Shown: positions 17,360 through 27,053 of the stretch, piece after piece
Layout of the letters: each line of letters starts with the position of its first letter
Numbering within the stretch: the stretch's first letter is position 1
Assembly: GCA_947174565.1 (NCBI GenBank)
Contig: CAMWJL010000003.1
Span: forward strand, 1-61,695
Origin: an uncultured Prevotellaceae bacterium
Lineage (GTDB): Bacteria > Bacteroidota > Bacteroidia > Bacteroidales > Bacteroidaceae
Length of the DNA stretch: 61,695 nt
Reading direction: 5' to 3'
The notes under the pieces: generated by a model
Told to the model about the DNA's origin: nothing
The model's input: only the letters and a program-made list of their open reading frames with translations
Database searches by the model: none
Translations under genes and position numbers: made by a program

Positions 17360-18088
17360 TTATTTTTTAACGAATGCTCTGAATATGAACCAAATGTGTT
17401 GTGTGATAGCGGTCAGCCGTCCGTAGTGTTTCGCCATGATGCGGAATCGTTCGCAGAGCGATGCCTTGTGGTTGGCGGTGGTCATGCCTTCGGCGAGGTA
17501 GTCGGTCAAAGGCTCTTTCACATAGCGGTTAGTCATGCCGTGTTGTTCGCCCTCCTTCATGCAACGAATGCACCAGTCGAAATCGGCTGAGAAGCGGTAT
17601 TGCAGGTCGTAGGGAAGGGCTATTTGGCGGTTGATGTAGAAGGCTTGATGGCATACCAACATGCCCTCCTTGAAGGAACGCCATGTGAGGTGCTCAGGAG
17701 GGGTGAGGCGGCGGTTACGGAGGAAATGCCCGTCGGCATCAACGATATGGGTATCGCCGTAGAGGATGGCGGTTGTTGGAGTGGCAGCCACGGCAATGTG
17801 TGCCAGTGTCTCATTGTTGTGCAGCGTGTCGCCAGCGTTGAGGAAGCAGAGGAAGTCGCCTGTGGCGAGACGGAGACCCTTGTTCATGGCGTCGTAAAGC
17901 CCGTGGTCGGGTTCGCTGTGCAGGATGGCATGGGAGTAGCGATGGGCTATCTCCAGCGTCTTGTCGGTGGAAGCACCGTCAATGATGAGGTGCTCGATGT
18001 GGGGATAGGTCTGCTGTGCCACGCTTTGCAGAGTGCGTTCGATGGTGTCCTCAGCGTTGTAGGTGACGGTGATGATGCTGAACTTCAT
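17360..18088 (-). CDS. Family 2 glycosyltransferase
   Basis: 242 residues, the short form of GT2. FSIITVTYNAEDTIERTL and LIIDGASTDKTLEI are N-terminal motifs, DHGLYDAMNKGLRLATGDFL the donor-loop signature, and FLNAGDTLHNNETL the DxD-equivalent. This subtype (WcaA/colanic-acid-like GT2) commonly acts in capsule or O-antigen synthesis. It lies between a GT4 gene (33 nt upstream) and sulP. Confidence 0.88.
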   Translation of the reverse strand: MKFSIITVTYNAEDTIERTLQSVAQQTYPHIEHLIIDGASTDKTLEIAHRYSHAILHSEPDHGLYDAMNKGLRLATGDFLCFLNAGDTLHNNETLAHIAVAATPTTAILYGDTHIVDADGHFLRNRRLTPPEHLTWRSFKEGMLVCHQAFYINRQIALPYDLQYRFSADFDWCIRCMKEGEQHGMTNRYVKEPLTDYLAEGMTTANHKASLCERFRIMAKHYGRLTAITQHIWFIFRAFVKK

Positions 18089-18121
18089 GCGTGTTGATAG
18101 GGGCTATAGGACTGGTCTGTC

Positions 18122-19366
18122 TTATAGGCTTTTGTAGATTTTGATGTATTGGTGTGCCACGGTGTTCTCGCTGTAGGTGACCATCGCCTTGTTGCGGGCT
18201 TGGCGACTGAGGGTGTCGTAGTCGGCAGAGAGGGTCCAGAGGATGCCGTTGGCAAAGTCTTGGGCATCTTGATAGGTGGCGACGTAGCCCGTCTGCTGGT
18301 GGTCAATCATCTCGGGAATGCCGCCCACGTTGAAGCCTACGCAGGGAATGCCGCAGGAGAGTGCCTCCATGATGGTGTTGGGCAGGTTGTCCTGCAAAGA
18401 AGGGGTCACGTAGATATCGACGGCGTTGTAGAGCTGCACCATCTTATGAGGGTCGCTCATGTAGCTGATGGGGATGATGCTGAAAGGGACTTGGTTGCGC
18501 ACCTCCTCGGCTTGACCGCCCACGACGACAATCTCGGTGCGCTGTGCCACATCGGGGTGTGTCTGTTTGAGCAGTTGCAGGGCTTCCAGCAGATAGCGGA
18601 ATCCCTTGCGCTCGTCTGTAATTCGCTGGCAACCAAAGAGTAACAGACGCTTGTCGAGCGGAAGTTGGAAAGCCTTGCGTGCTTCGGTCTTGTCTTGGGG
18701 GCGGAACAGGTCGGTGTCGATAGCGTTCGGAATGCTGATGACCTGATGCCCTTGGGTGAGTTTCGATTTCCGTGCCATGGCTGCCATCCACTCGCTACAA
18801 CCCACAAATGTAAGGCGAGTGGCTTGGTAGAGGCGTTCTTTCTGACGGAAAACGCGTTGTGCCATGTCGCCCAACAGGTATCCGCTTTGTAGTTCGCAGT
18901 GTTGGCAGAGGGTGGTGTATTTCTCGCAGTTGCCTGAATAGTGGCAGATGCCCGTGAAATACCACTGGTCGTGCATGGTGATGACCACTGGCTTGCCAGC
19001 TTGCAGAATGTGGCGAAGTCCTTTCATGGAGAGGAAACCCTGATTGACCCAATGCAGGTGGATGACATCGGCACGCTGGAACTCTTGTGTATGGGTGATG
19101 TCGGAGCCAGTGTTGGCTATGTCAACCTGAAAGAGACGCTTGCGGCTGAAGCCATTGCCCACGAAGATGCACAGGCGTTCCCACAGGAAACGGAGCATGT
19201 GTGCCCAGTTGGAGCCTACTGACACCACGGTGAGGTGGTCTGTTTGCTTGTCGCGTACTAACATTCTTGCCTTGACACCATTCTTTTTCAAGGCTTTCAT
19301 CAGTCGGTAGGCAGCGATGGCGGCTCCTCCGATGCGCTCGGAAGTGTTGATAATAAGAACCTTCAT
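18122..19366 (-). CDS. Family 4 (GT-B) glycosyltransferase
   Basis: 414 residues. MKVLIINTSERIGGAAIAAY gives the N-terminal GT-B loop. VITMHDQWYFTGICHY and the C-rich NCEKYTTLCQHCELQSGY region are typical of WcaC/WcaL-like capsule transferases. RLLLFGCQRITDERKGFRYL and DNLPNTIMEALSCGIPCVGF give the C-terminal nucleotide-sugar site with the E-x7-E-like motif. It is first in the operon with GT2, sulP and the HI0933 gene. A -7 box TACCTTTG (19389-19382) lies 15 nt upstream. Confidence 0.88.
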   Translation of the reverse strand: MKVLIINTSERIGGAAIAAYRLMKALKKNGVKARMLVRDKQTDHLTVVSVGSNWAHMLRFLWERLCIFVGNGFSRKRLFQVDIANTGSDITHTQEFQRADVIHLHWVNQGFLSMKGLRHILQAGKPVVITMHDQWYFTGICHYSGNCEKYTTLCQHCELQSGYLLGDMAQRVFRQKERLYQATRLTFVGCSEWMAAMARKSKLTQGHQVISIPNAIDTDLFRPQDKTEARKAFQLPLDKRLLLFGCQRITDERKGFRYLLEALQLLKQTHPDVAQRTEIVVVGGQAEEVRNQVPFSIIPISYMSDPHKMVQLYNAVDIYVTPSLQDNLPNTIMEALSCGIPCVGFNVGGIPEMIDHQQTGYVATYQDAQDFANGILWTLSADYDTLSRQARNKAMVTYSENTVAHQYIKIYKSL

Positions 19367-19381
19367 AAGTCAAAAACCATG

Positions 19382-19389
19382 CAAAGGTA
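19382..19389 (-). promoter_or_regulatory. -7 box of the GT4-GT2-sulP operon
   Basis: TACCTTTG on the reverse strand, 15 nt before the ATG at 19366. No matching -33 TTTG is seen at the right spacing. It is oriented away from the tRNA-Asn promoter about 75 bp further on and has the same GCTGTACCTTTGCA context. Confidence 0.45.
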
Positions 19390-19441
19390 CAGCTTTTTTG
19401 CCTACACGGAGGTGTTTCCGAGCAAATTCTTCGTGTTGGAC

Positions 19442-19472
19442 TTGGAAGTTCACGGGAAATGCTGTACCTTTG
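19442..19472 (+). promoter_or_regulatory. Promoter of tRNA-Asn
   Basis: TTG at 19442, 20-nt spacer, TACCTTTG at 19465-19472. It lies 30 nt before the mature tRNA 5' end. Confidence 0.6.
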
Positions 19473-19502
19473 CAACGCTTTCCCCTCATGGAGAGCACAC
19501 CT

Positions 19503-19576
19503 GCTTCAGTAGCTCAGTTGGTTAGAGCACATGACTGTTAATCATGGGGTCGTTGGTTCAAGCCCATCCTGAAGCG
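19503..19576 (+). tRNA. tRNA-Asn (anticodon GTT)
   Basis: A full cloverleaf is visible: acceptor GCTTCAG/CTGAAGC, D-stem GCTC/GAGC, anticodon arm CATGA-CTGTTAA-TCATG with GTT at 19537-19539, T-arm GTTGG-TTCAAGC-CCATC, and discriminator G. CCA is not encoded. The T-stem has one U-U mismatch at position 50:64. A strong hairpin terminator follows within a few bases. Confidence 0.95.
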
Positions 19577-19579
19577 CAC

Positions 19580-19616
19580 AAAAAAGACGCTTGCGGACAT
19601 CCGTAAGCGTCTTTTT
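19580..19616. terminator. Bidirectional terminator between tRNA-Asn and trkH
   Basis: AAAAAAGACGCTTGCGG - ACAT - CCGTAAGCGTCTTTTT (one G-U/A-C position). It carries an A-run on one side and a T-run on the other, so it can serve tRNA-Asn forward and the trk operon in reverse. Confidence 0.85.
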
Positions 19617-19643
19617 ATGCTTTTTTTTCAGTGTGCTTCTGCC

Positions 19644-21128
19644 TTACACTTTCTTCCAAAAGTTGGTGGTGAAGAGAAGGAAGATGGGGAAGATTTCAAG
19701 ACGACCGATGAGCATGAGGAAGGAACAGACGTACTTCGCCACGGGGGAAAGGATGGCCCACGAATGGACAGGACCGTAGTAGCCCATGCCAGGACCGACG
19801 TTGCTGATGCTCGACATGGCAAGCCCGAAGGCTTCATAGTAGTCGAACTCGGGGCGTATCTCGTTGGGGGAGACACCGAACAACGCCAAGACGAACGCGC
19901 CTAAAAAGAGGGAGCAGACGAACAGGGCGACAAAGCCAAGCAGTGTCTGCATCACGTTGGTGGGAATGATGTTGCCGTTCATGCGGACGGGTGTGACGGC
20001 ACGAGGATGCAGGATGCGTGTGAACTCGTTCTTCAACACCCGATAGATGATGCTGAGGCGCACACACTTGAAGCCACCGCTGGTGCTGCCCGAACATGCT
20101 CCTGCAAACATGACGAAGAGCAGGACGGGCATGAGGTGTACAGGCCACAACGTGTAATCCACAGTGGCGAGTCCTGTGGTGGTTTGCAGGGAGATGACGG
20201 TGAAGAGGCTGTGGCGAATCGCCTCTTCCATGTCGTGGAGAGGGTCTTGGAGTGCCAAGAAGAAAGCACAGAGGCATGAAGCTCCCAATATAATGACGAT
20301 ATACGCCTTGAGTTCTGCGTCGCCAAAGAACTTCTTTACCTTCCCTTTCAGCATTGTATAATATAATAATGTGTAGTTGATGCCAGACACAAACATGAAA
20401 AAGATGAGCACATACTCGATGGCAGGCGAGTGGTAGAAGTCGCCTAACAGATCGGAGTGCGTGCCGTAACCTCCTGTGGCTGTGGTACACATGGCATAGT
20501 TGACGGCATCGAAAGTGGGCATGCCGCATACGATGAGCGACAAGATGCAGAGGAGGGTGAGCCACACATACACGCTGCCAATCCAGCGAACAGCGATAGA
20601 GATGCGCGGATGCACCTTGTTTTGCATGGGACCTGTGGCTTCGGCTGCAAAGAGTTTCACCTCGCCCACACCGAAGGCTGGCAAGATGGCAATGGTGAAG
20701 AACACGATTCCGATGCCTCCAATCCACTGGGTGAGGCTGCGCCAGAATAGGAGACCGCGAGGCATGATGTCGATGTTGTCGATGATGGTGGCACCTGTGC
20801 TGGTGAAGCCCGACATGGTTTCAAAGAAAGCACTGGAAACGTCGGGGATGTGACCGTCGAACAAGAACGGCAGCATGCCGATAAGGGTGAAGAGCACCCA
20901 CACTGACGAGACGATGATGTAGCCATCTTTGCGTCCCATCTTCTTGCCTGCGTCTTTGCTGACGAGTACGCCGATACCGCCCAGCAGCAGGGCGATGCAG
21001 ATGGGTAGCGAGAAAGCTTTCACACCTTCGTCGTATATCCAGCACACCACCTGACACAGCATCATCAACCCCGCCTCAATGAAGAGGAGGAAGCCCATGA
21101 CCTTAGCGATGAGTTTCCAGTTGACCAT
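19644..21128 (-). CDS. trkH: TrkH-type potassium uptake channel subunit
   Basis: 494 residues with about ten membrane segments and four pore-loop repeats of the Trk/Ktr superfamily, for example TMSGFTSTGATIIDN, TATGGYGTHSDL, SLQTTTGLATVDY and AMSSISNVGPGMGYYG, whose glycines line the K+ filter. GACSGSTSGGFKCVRL is the conserved TrkH cytoplasmic loop. With cytoplasmic TrkA, encoded 4 nt upstream, it forms the K+ uptake system of the inner membrane. It is last gene of the dxs-trkA-trkH operon. Confidence 0.94.
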   Translation of the reverse strand: MVNWKLIAKVMGFLLFIEAGLMMLCQVVCWIYDEGVKAFSLPICIALLLGGIGVLVSKDAGKKMGRKDGYIIVSSVWVLFTLIGMLPFLFDGHIPDVSSAFFETMSGFTSTGATIIDNIDIMPRGLLFWRSLTQWIGGIGIVFFTIAILPAFGVGEVKLFAAEATGPMQNKVHPRISIAVRWIGSVYVWLTLLCILSLIVCGMPTFDAVNYAMCTTATGGYGTHSDLLGDFYHSPAIEYVLIFFMFVSGINYTLLYYTMLKGKVKKFFGDAELKAYIVIILGASCLCAFFLALQDPLHDMEEAIRHSLFTVISLQTTTGLATVDYTLWPVHLMPVLLFVMFAGACSGSTSGGFKCVRLSIIYRVLKNEFTRILHPRAVTPVRMNGNIIPTNVMQTLLGFVALFVCSLFLGAFVLALFGVSPNEIRPEFDYYEAFGLAMSSISNVGPGMGYYGPVHSWAILSPVAKYVCSFLMLIGRLEIFPIFLLFTTNFWKKV

Positions 21129-21132
21129 CTTG

Positions 21133-22515
21133 TTATTTGAAGTACTTATCCAGTTTCCTTAGTGTTCCGTTGGTGCAGAAGACGACCACCTTGTCACCTG
21201 CTTGCAGTTGGGTGGCACCGCCGACGAGCATGGACTTACCGTCGCGCGACATGCCACCGATGTTGATGCCGTGGGGCAGGTTGAGGTTCATCACCTTCTT
21301 CTTTGTGACCTGCGAGCCTGGTTTGACGACGAACTCAGCCACGTCCGCCTTACCGATGGTTAACATTTTCACGTTGTCCACGTCGCCCTTGAGCAACATG
21401 CGGTAGATATGGCTGGCGGCAATCATCTTCTTGTTGATGATGGTGCCGATGTCAAGGTCGTTCGCCATGTCGAAATAGTCGAGGTTCTCCACCTGCGCAA
21501 TGGTCTTGCGGATGCCACGGCGACGGGCAGCGACACAAGCCAAGATGTTCTGCTGGTCGTTGTCGGTCAAGGCAATGACTGCCTCGGTGCTGCCATATCC
21601 CTCGTCGTTGAGCAGGTCCATGTCGTAGCCTTCCCCTTGCAGAATCAGTGTCTTGGGTGCGACGAGTGATGGCAGTTTCCCTGTGCGGATGGGATTGGAC
21701 TCAATGATTTTCACGTTCTTATGTATGGGGGCGAGTGCCCAGCTGGCACGCACGGAGAGTTTGCCGCCCCCGATGATGAGGCTGCGCTTCACGGCAGGAT
21801 AGTCATCCTTGCCTGTGAGGTGGCGGATGATGGCAAAGTTTTCCTTGGTGGTCATGAAGAAAACGAGGTCGCGCGGCAGAATCCGCTCATCGCCATGCGG
21901 GCTGATGGTCTCGTCGTCGCGGCGGATAGCCACCACATGGAAGTTGTGACCATGCGCCATGCCAATCTCTTTCAGGGTGTGACCCACTAACTGATTGTCC
22001 TTGTTGCTGATTTCCCGTTCGTTCTTTGGGTGGGCATCGTGCATCTTCACGCTGAGCAGCAAGAGTTCACCGCCATTGAACTCCCACAGCTGGCGCACCC
22101 AGCTGTAGCGCGCACTGGCGGCAATGTCCTCGGCTGCCAGTTGCTCGGGATAGATGAGCGATTCCACGCCCAAGTTCTTGAAATACTCCAAGTTCTCGGG
22201 CTTCATGTATTCGTAGTTATCCACGCGAGCCACGGCTTTCTTGGCTCCCAACTGCTTGGCAAGCATGGCGCATGTGAGGTTCTCGCTCTCGTTGGGCGTG
22301 ACGGCAATGAAGAGGTCCACGCGATTCACTTCGGCATCTTTCAGCCCTGCGATGGACGTGGGTTGCCTGACCAGCGTCATGATGTCAAGCTCGTTGCCCC
22401 ATCGGGCGAGCTTGCCTTCGTTAGCGTCAATCAGCACAACGTCTTGGTTGTCGTTCGACAGCATGCGTGCCAAATGTGTGCCCACCGCACCTGCGCCAGC
22501 AATGACTATCTTCAT
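21133..22515 (-). CDS. trkA: Trk system potassium-uptake regulatory protein TrkA
   Basis: 460 residues from ATG 22515 ([19 protein letters not shown]). It has two RCK units: RCK-N with GAGAVG and D at the end of strand 2 (VVLIDAN), then RCK-C; and a second Rossmann half beginning [17 protein letters not shown] with its own RCK-C ([20 protein letters not shown]). It binds NAD(H)/nucleotides and gates TrkH on the cytoplasmic side. The start overlaps the dxs stop as ATGA. The frame open to 22839 is internal to dxs and is rejected. Confidence 0.95.
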   Translation of the reverse strand: MKIVIAGAGAVGTHLARMLSNDNQDVVLIDANEGKLARWGNELDIMTLVRQPTSIAGLKDAEVNRVDLFIAVTPNESENLTCAMLAKQLGAKKAVARVDNYEYMKPENLEYFKNLGVESLIYPEQLAAEDIAASARYSWVRQLWEFNGGELLLLSVKMHDAHPKNEREISNKDNQLVGHTLKEIGMAHGHNFHVVAIRRDDETISPHGDERILPRDLVFFMTTKENFAIIRHLTGKDDYPAVKRSLIIGGGKLSVRASWALAPIHKNVKIIESNPIRTGKLPSLVAPKTLILQGEGYDMDLLNDEGYGSTEAVIALTDNDQQNILACVAARRRGIRKTIAQVENLDYFDMANDLDIGTIINKKMIAASHIYRMLLKGDVDNVKMLTIGKADVAEFVVKPGSQVTKKKVMNLNLPHGINIGGMSRDGKSMLVGGATQLQAGDKVVVFCTNGTLRKLDKYFK

Positions 22516-24446
22516 GTCATCTTCGATGTTATCTTGTCCAACACTGCTGCAATGCCCTCTGCGTCCATGCCGCACTGACGGCGAAGCTGTGCCACTGTTC
22601 CGTGCATCACGAAGTGGTCGGGAAGACCGATGCGGTGGACGGATGCGTGGTAGCCGTGGTCGGCAAAGAACTCCAGCACCGCACTGCCCAATCCGCCAGC
22701 TATCACTCCATCTTCGACGGTCACGACCTGCTGGAAGTGTTGTCCCACTTCGTGCAGGATGTCTTCGTCGATGGGTTTGAGGAAGCGCATATCGTAGTGA
22801 GCTATATGCAGGGGCTGCGCAGCATGCGTGTTCAGCCACTTCAACTCGGCAATCGAGATGGCTTTCTCAGCCTCCACGCCCAAAGGTCCGAGGCTCAGCA
22901 CGGCAATGCCCGTTCCGTCTTTCAGCTTCCGCCCTTTGCCCACAGGTACCTCTTCTAATTCGCACTGCCAGTCAACCGTGTTGCCGCATCCTCGGGGATA
23001 GCGAATCACGAACGTGCCCTTGTTGGGCAGTTGCGCGGTGTACATCAGTCGGCGCAGTTCAGGCTCGTTCAGCGGCGAAGCGATGGTCAGGTTGGGGATG
23101 GGGCGGAGGAAAGCGAGGTCGAACGCACCGTGGTGTGTAGAGCCATCTTCGCCCACCAGACCTGCACGGTCAAGGCAGAGCACCATGTTGAGGCGCATCG
23201 TGGCAGCATCGTGGATGATGTTGTCGTAGGCACGCTGCATGAAAGAAGAGTAGATGTTGCAGAAAGGCATCAATCCGTCCTTTGCCAAGCCTCCTGAGAA
23301 TGTGACGGCATGCCCCTCGGCAATGCCCACGTCAAACACACGTTCGGGCATGGCGTTCATCATGATGTTCATCGAACAGCCCGTTGGCATGGCAGGTGTG
23401 ACACCCACAATCTTGGGATTCCGCTGAGCCAGTTCGAGGAGTGTCTTGCCAAACACGTCTTGGAACTTGGGCGGATGTGGCGTTGTGTCGTGGCTCACGA
23501 TACGCTCGCCAGTGTCGGGGTCGAACTTGCCGGGGGCGTGCCAGATGGTGGCATCCTCCTCGGCAGGGGCATAGCCATATCCCTTGGTGGTGTGGATGTG
23601 CAGGAGCTTCGGTCCTTTCATCTCCTTGATGGCTTGCAGCACGCGCACTAACTCCTCCACGTCGTTGCCCTCGGCAGCACTAAAATAGCGGATGTCCATG
23701 CCCACGAATATGTTCTTCTGACGGGTCAACACCGACTTCAGGCTATTGGTGAAGCGGATGATGCCCCTGCGGCGTTTCTCGGTGAGAATGCCCCAGTTGA
23801 AGAGCTTCTTGGAGAGGCGGTTGCGGATGCTGTTGTAGGTAGAGTTGGTGGTGAGTTGCAGCAGATACTTGCGCATGCCGCCCACGCTGTGGTCGATGGA
23901 CATGTCGTTGTCGTTCAGCACAATCAGCATATCGTTGGGTGTGCCAGCCGTGTTGTTGATGCCCTCAAACGCCAAGCCGCCACTCATGGCACCGTCGCCA
24001 ATCACCGCCACCACCTTTCGGTTCTCCCCTTTCAGCCGAGCAGCCACCGCCATGCCCAATGCAGCCGAAATGGAATTGCTGGCATGTCCGCAGCAGAAGG
24101 TGTCATACTCGCTTTCGTCGGGATGCGGGAAAGGCTTCAAGCCGTTCAGCTTGCGGTTGGTGCAGAACTGGTCGCGCCTCCCTGTGAGAATCTTGTGCCC
24201 ATAAGCCTGATGTCCCACGTCCCACACGATGCGGTCGTAGGGTGTGTTGAACACGTAATGCAGTGCCACGGTCAGCTCCACCGCGCCCAGACTTGATGCC
24301 AGATGCCCCGGATTCATTGCCAGCTCCTCGATGATGTCGCGTCGCAACTCGTCACACACTGCTGGCAGTTCCGACACTTTCAGCAGGCGCAAGTCGGCAG
24401 GGGCGTCAATTTTCGTGAGATATTTATATAACGTGTTATCTCCCAT
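22512..24446 (-). CDS. dxs: 1-deoxy-D-xylulose-5-phosphate synthase
   Basis: 644 residues, the normal length. [37 protein letters not shown] (thiamine diphosphate/Mg motif GDGx..N) and [20 protein letters not shown] (central domain) are Dxs signatures. It condenses pyruvate and glyceraldehyde-3-phosphate, the first step of the MEP isoprenoid pathway, which feeds undecaprenyl phosphate for wall and surface glycans. It is first gene of the operon with trkA and trkH; a -7-like TATTTTTG lies 20 nt upstream. Confidence 0.96.
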   Translation of the reverse strand: MGDNTLYKYLTKIDAPADLRLLKVSELPAVCDELRRDIIEELAMNPGHLASSLGAVELTVALHYVFNTPYDRIVWDVGHQAYGHKILTGRRDQFCTNRKLNGLKPFPHPDESEYDTFCCGHASNSISAALGMAVAARLKGENRKVVAVIGDGAMSGGLAFEGINNTAGTPNDMLIVLNDNDMSIDHSVGGMRKYLLQLTTNSTYNSIRNRLSKKLFNWGILTEKRRRGIIRFTNSLKSVLTRQKNIFVGMDIRYFSAAEGNDVEELVRVLQAIKEMKGPKLLHIHTTKGYGYAPAEEDATIWHAPGKFDPDTGERIVSHDTTPHPPKFQDVFGKTLLELAQRNPKIVGVTPAMPTGCSMNIMMNAMPERVFDVGIAEGHAVTFSGGLAKDGLMPFCNIYSSFMQRAYDNIIHDAATMRLNMVLCLDRAGLVGEDGSTHHGAFDLAFLRPIPNLTIASPLNEPELRRLMYTAQLPNKGTFVIRYPRGCGNTVDWQCELEEVPVGKGRKLKDGTGIAVLSLGPLGVEAEKAISIAELKWLNTHAAQPLHIAHYDMRFLKPIDEDILHEVGQHFQQVVTVEDGVIAGGLGSAVLEFFADHGYHASVHRIGLPDHFVMHGTVAQLRRQCGMDAEGIAAVLDKITSKMT

Positions 24447-24465
24447 AATCCATCATAAAAACGTG

Positions 24466-24473
24466 CAAAAATA
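24466..24473 (-). promoter_or_regulatory. -7 box of the dxs-trkA-trkH operon
   Basis: TATTTTTG on the reverse strand, ending 19 nt before the ATG at 24446. The nearest TTTG upstream (24493-24490) is at 16-nt spacing, shorter than consensus, so only the -7 box is called. Confidence 0.4.
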
Positions 24474-24672
24474 GGTATTTTCTTCCTTACAAACCCTAAA
24501 AAAGGTGAAAATCTTTTGCTTTGGGGTCGTGCGCTGTCTTGTGTGTAGCTAAATACCGGCTTTTTGTTAGGAACGGTCTCCATTCGGAGAAAGCATGTCT
24601 CTTTTGCCCCCGACGGCAGGTGCGACATGAGCCGTCAGATGCTTCGCTGTGTAGTGTACTTTCACAGCCTTT

Positions 24673-24744
24673 AAATCGGAGTCCCCGACTCCGACCGACC
24701 GATGTCCCCGACTCCGACCAATCGGAGTCGGGGACATCGATTTT
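24673..24744 (+). repeat. 72-bp triple-palindrome core, copy B
   Basis: AAATC, box GGAGTCCCCGACTCC, spacer GACCGACC, box GATGTCCCCGACTCC, spacer GACCAATC, box GGAGTCGGGGACATC, GATTTT. It lies in the 504-bp divergent gap 24447-24950 between dxs and metG, about 225 and 206 bp from their start codons. The left arm (about 24586-24672) aligns with those of copies C and D at nearly the same length, ending TTTCACAGCC. Confidence 0.9.
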
Positions 24745-24850
24745 ATAGGGTTTTCAGAGGGGTGTTGTGCGGTGGCTTTGACGTGACCCATAATGCCACC
24801 TTTTTTGTACATTCGCAAACTGCTAATCAACGCAAAAAGCAGCATACGAT

Positions 24851-24883
24851 AAAGGTCGGCAGCGCATCTGCCGACCTTTTTTT
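24851..24883 (+). terminator. Intrinsic terminator upstream of metG
   Basis: AAAGGTCGGCAG - CGCAT - CTGCCGACCTTT followed by TTTT: a perfect 12-bp stem with seven Ts. It points toward metG but precedes it by 67 bp, and no forward gene lies upstream in this divergent gap, so it must end an unannotated short transcript or act as an attenuator. Confidence 0.8.
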
Positions 24884-24916
24884 GTCTTTTGTCGTGCGTG
24901 TTTGTCAAAAAGTTCT

Positions 24917-24924
24917 TACCTTTG
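24917..24924 (+). promoter_or_regulatory. -7 box of metG
   Basis: TACCTTTG, 26 nt before the ATG at 24951. No TTTG at the standard spacing. Confidence 0.45.
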
Positions 24925-24950
24925 TCCCCAAATAGCTAAAAACGAAAAAC

Positions 24951-27017
24951 ATGGAACAGAGAAACTTTAAGAGAACGACGGTGACGGCTGCACTGCCATA
25001 CGCCAACGGGCCTGTACATATCGGTCACTTGGCGGGGGTGTATGTGCCTGCCGACATCTATGTGAGATACTTGCGACTGAAGGGACGTGAGGTGATGTTT
25101 GTGTGTGGCAGTGATGAGCATGGTGTGCCTGTGACCATTCGTGCGAAGAAGGAGGGATGCACCGTGCAGGACGTGGTGGACCGCTACAATGGTATCATCA
25201 AGAAGTCGTTTGCCGATTTTGGCATCAGTTTCGACATCTACAGCCGCACCACCAGCAAGACGCATCATCAGTTTGCCGCCGACTTCTTCAAGAAGCTCTA
25301 CGATGACGGTAAGTTTGTGGAAATCACCTCGGAGCAGTTCTACGACGAGGAGACGAAGCAGTTTCTCACCGACCGCAATATCAAGGGCGAGTGTCCACGC
25401 TGCCACAACGAAGGGGCATACGGCGACCAGTGTGAGAAGTGTGGCGCAACGCTGTCGCCCGAGGAACTCATCAATCCTGTGAACGCCATTAACGGCAATC
25501 CGTTGGTGAAGAAAGCGACGAAGCACTGGTACTTGCCGCTCGACCAGTATCAGGAATGGCTTGAGGAGTGGATTCTGAAGGGACACCCTGAGTGGCGCAG
25601 CAATGTGTACGGTCAGTGCAAGAGCTGGTTAGATGGTGGCTTGAAGCCCCGTGCCGTGACGCGCGACCTCGATTGGGGTATTCCTGTGCCCGTGGAGGGG
25701 GCTGAGGGCAAGGTGCTCTATGTGTGGTTCGATGCCCCCATCGGCTACATCAGCAACACGAAGGAACTCTGTGAGCAGCAGCCTGATAAGTGGGGCACAT
25801 GGCAGAAGTGGTGGCAGGACGAAGAGACCCGTCTGGTACACTTCATCGGCAAGGACAACATCGTGTTCCACTGCATCGTGTTCCCCTCGATGCTGAAGGC
25901 GCATGGCAACTACATCCTGCCCGACAACGTGCCCAGCAACGAGTTCCTGAACTTGGAGGGCAACAAGATTTCGACCTCGAAGAACTATGCCGTGTGGCTC
26001 AACGAATACTTGGATGAACTGCCTAACCGTCAGGACGAACTGCGTTATGTGCTCACGGCGAATGCGCCCGAGACGAAGGATAACGACTTCACTTGGGCGG
26101 ACTTTCAGGCGCGTTGCAACAACGAGTTAGTGGCGGTGTATGGCAACTTCGTGAACCGCGCTTTGCAGCTCACGCAGAAGTACTACGATGGCATCGTGCC
26201 TGCCTGTGGCGAACTGACGGACACTGACCGAGCCACACTGGCTGAGTTTGCCTCCGTGAAGGACAACGTGGAGAAGCTCATTGAGGGCTTCAAGTTCCGT
26301 GAGGCGCAGAAGGAGGCGATGAACCTCGCTCGCATCGGCAACAAGTACATTGCCGACGAAGAGCCTTGGAAGGTCATCAAGACTGACCCTGAACGTGTGA
26401 AGACCATTATCTATATTTCACTGCAACTCACTGCCAATCTGGCGATTGCATTTGAGCCGTTCCTTCCTTTCTCGTCTGCTAAGTTGCGAGAGATGATTAA
26501 CATGGAGGAACTGAACTGGGAGGACCTTGGCAAGACCGACCTGCTGCCAGCTGGCAAGCAGCTTGGCAAGCCCAGTCTGCTGTTCTCGAAGATTGAGGAC
26601 GAAACCATTCAGTTTCAGACGGATAAGCTCGAAGCTACCATCAAGGCGAACGAGGCTGCCAATGCAACGGTGGCTCCAGTGAAGGACACGGTGGCGTTTG
26701 ATGACTTTACCAAACTCGACATCCGTGTGGCAACCGTGCTGGAGTGTGAGCGTGTGCCGAAGATGAAGAAGCTGCTCAAGTTCCGTCTTGACGATGGCAC
26801 ACCGAAGGGACGCACCATCGTGAGCGGCATCGCCCAATGGTATGAGCCTGAGCAGTTGGTGGGCAAGCAGGTGCTCTTCATTGCCAACTTGGCACCTCGC
26901 GAGTTTAAGAACGGACTTGTGAGCGAGGGTATGATATTGTCTGCTGAGAACTACGATGGCAGCATCAGTGTGACAACGGTGGAAAAGCCCGTGAAGGGTG
27001 GCAGTCAGGTTTGCTAA
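24951..27017 (+). CDS. metG: Methionyl-tRNA synthetase
   Basis: 688 residues, the long form. The HIGH motif is at residues 23-26 ([11 protein letters not shown]). A zinc knuckle lies in [18 protein letters not shown], and [13 protein letters not shown] is the KMSKS-loop equivalent (KISTS). The C-terminal EMAP/Trbp111-type tRNA-binding domain starts near [20 protein letters not shown]. It charges initiator and elongator tRNA-Met in the cytoplasm. Downstream genes follow closely (36 nt to the phosphoesterase ATG), but whether they depend on this promoter is not clear. Confidence 0.97.
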   Translation: MEQRNFKRTTVTAALPYANGPVHIGHLAGVYVPADIYVRYLRLKGREVMFVCGSDEHGVPVTIRAKKEGCTVQDVVDRYNGIIKKSFADFGISFDIYSRTTSKTHHQFAADFFKKLYDDGKFVEITSEQFYDEETKQFLTDRNIKGECPRCHNEGAYGDQCEKCGATLSPEELINPVNAINGNPLVKKATKHWYLPLDQYQEWLEEWILKGHPEWRSNVYGQCKSWLDGGLKPRAVTRDLDWGIPVPVEGAEGKVLYVWFDAPIGYISNTKELCEQQPDKWGTWQKWWQDEETRLVHFIGKDNIVFHCIVFPSMLKAHGNYILPDNVPSNEFLNLEGNKISTSKNYAVWLNEYLDELPNRQDELRYVLTANAPETKDNDFTWADFQARCNNELVAVYGNFVNRALQLTQKYYDGIVPACGELTDTDRATLAEFASVKDNVEKLIEGFKFREAQKEAMNLARIGNKYIADEEPWKVIKTDPERVKTIIYISLQLTANLAIAFEPFLPFSSAKLREMINMEELNWEDLGKTDLLPAGKQLGKPSLLFSKIEDETIQFQTDKLEATIKANEAANATVAPVKDTVAFDDFTKLDIRVATVLECERVPKMKKLLKFRLDDGTPKGRTIVSGIAQWYEPEQLVGKQVLFIANLAPREFKNGLVSEGMILSAENYDGSISVTTVEKPVKGGSQVC

Positions 27018-27053
27018 TCAAGCCTGTGTGCTGGTCGAACTTTGACAGAGTGT

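Noticed and set aside
19503..19576. Treating the T-stem U-U mismatch as a sign of a tRNA pseudogene
   Set aside because: All other stems pair, the anticodon loop and T-loop are canonical, and a promoter and terminator flank the gene.
22516..22839. 108-residue N-terminal extension of TrkA
   Set aside because: It lies wholly inside dxs, is Arg/Pro-rich, and ATG 22515 gives the canonical TrkA N-terminus with an ATGA overlap.
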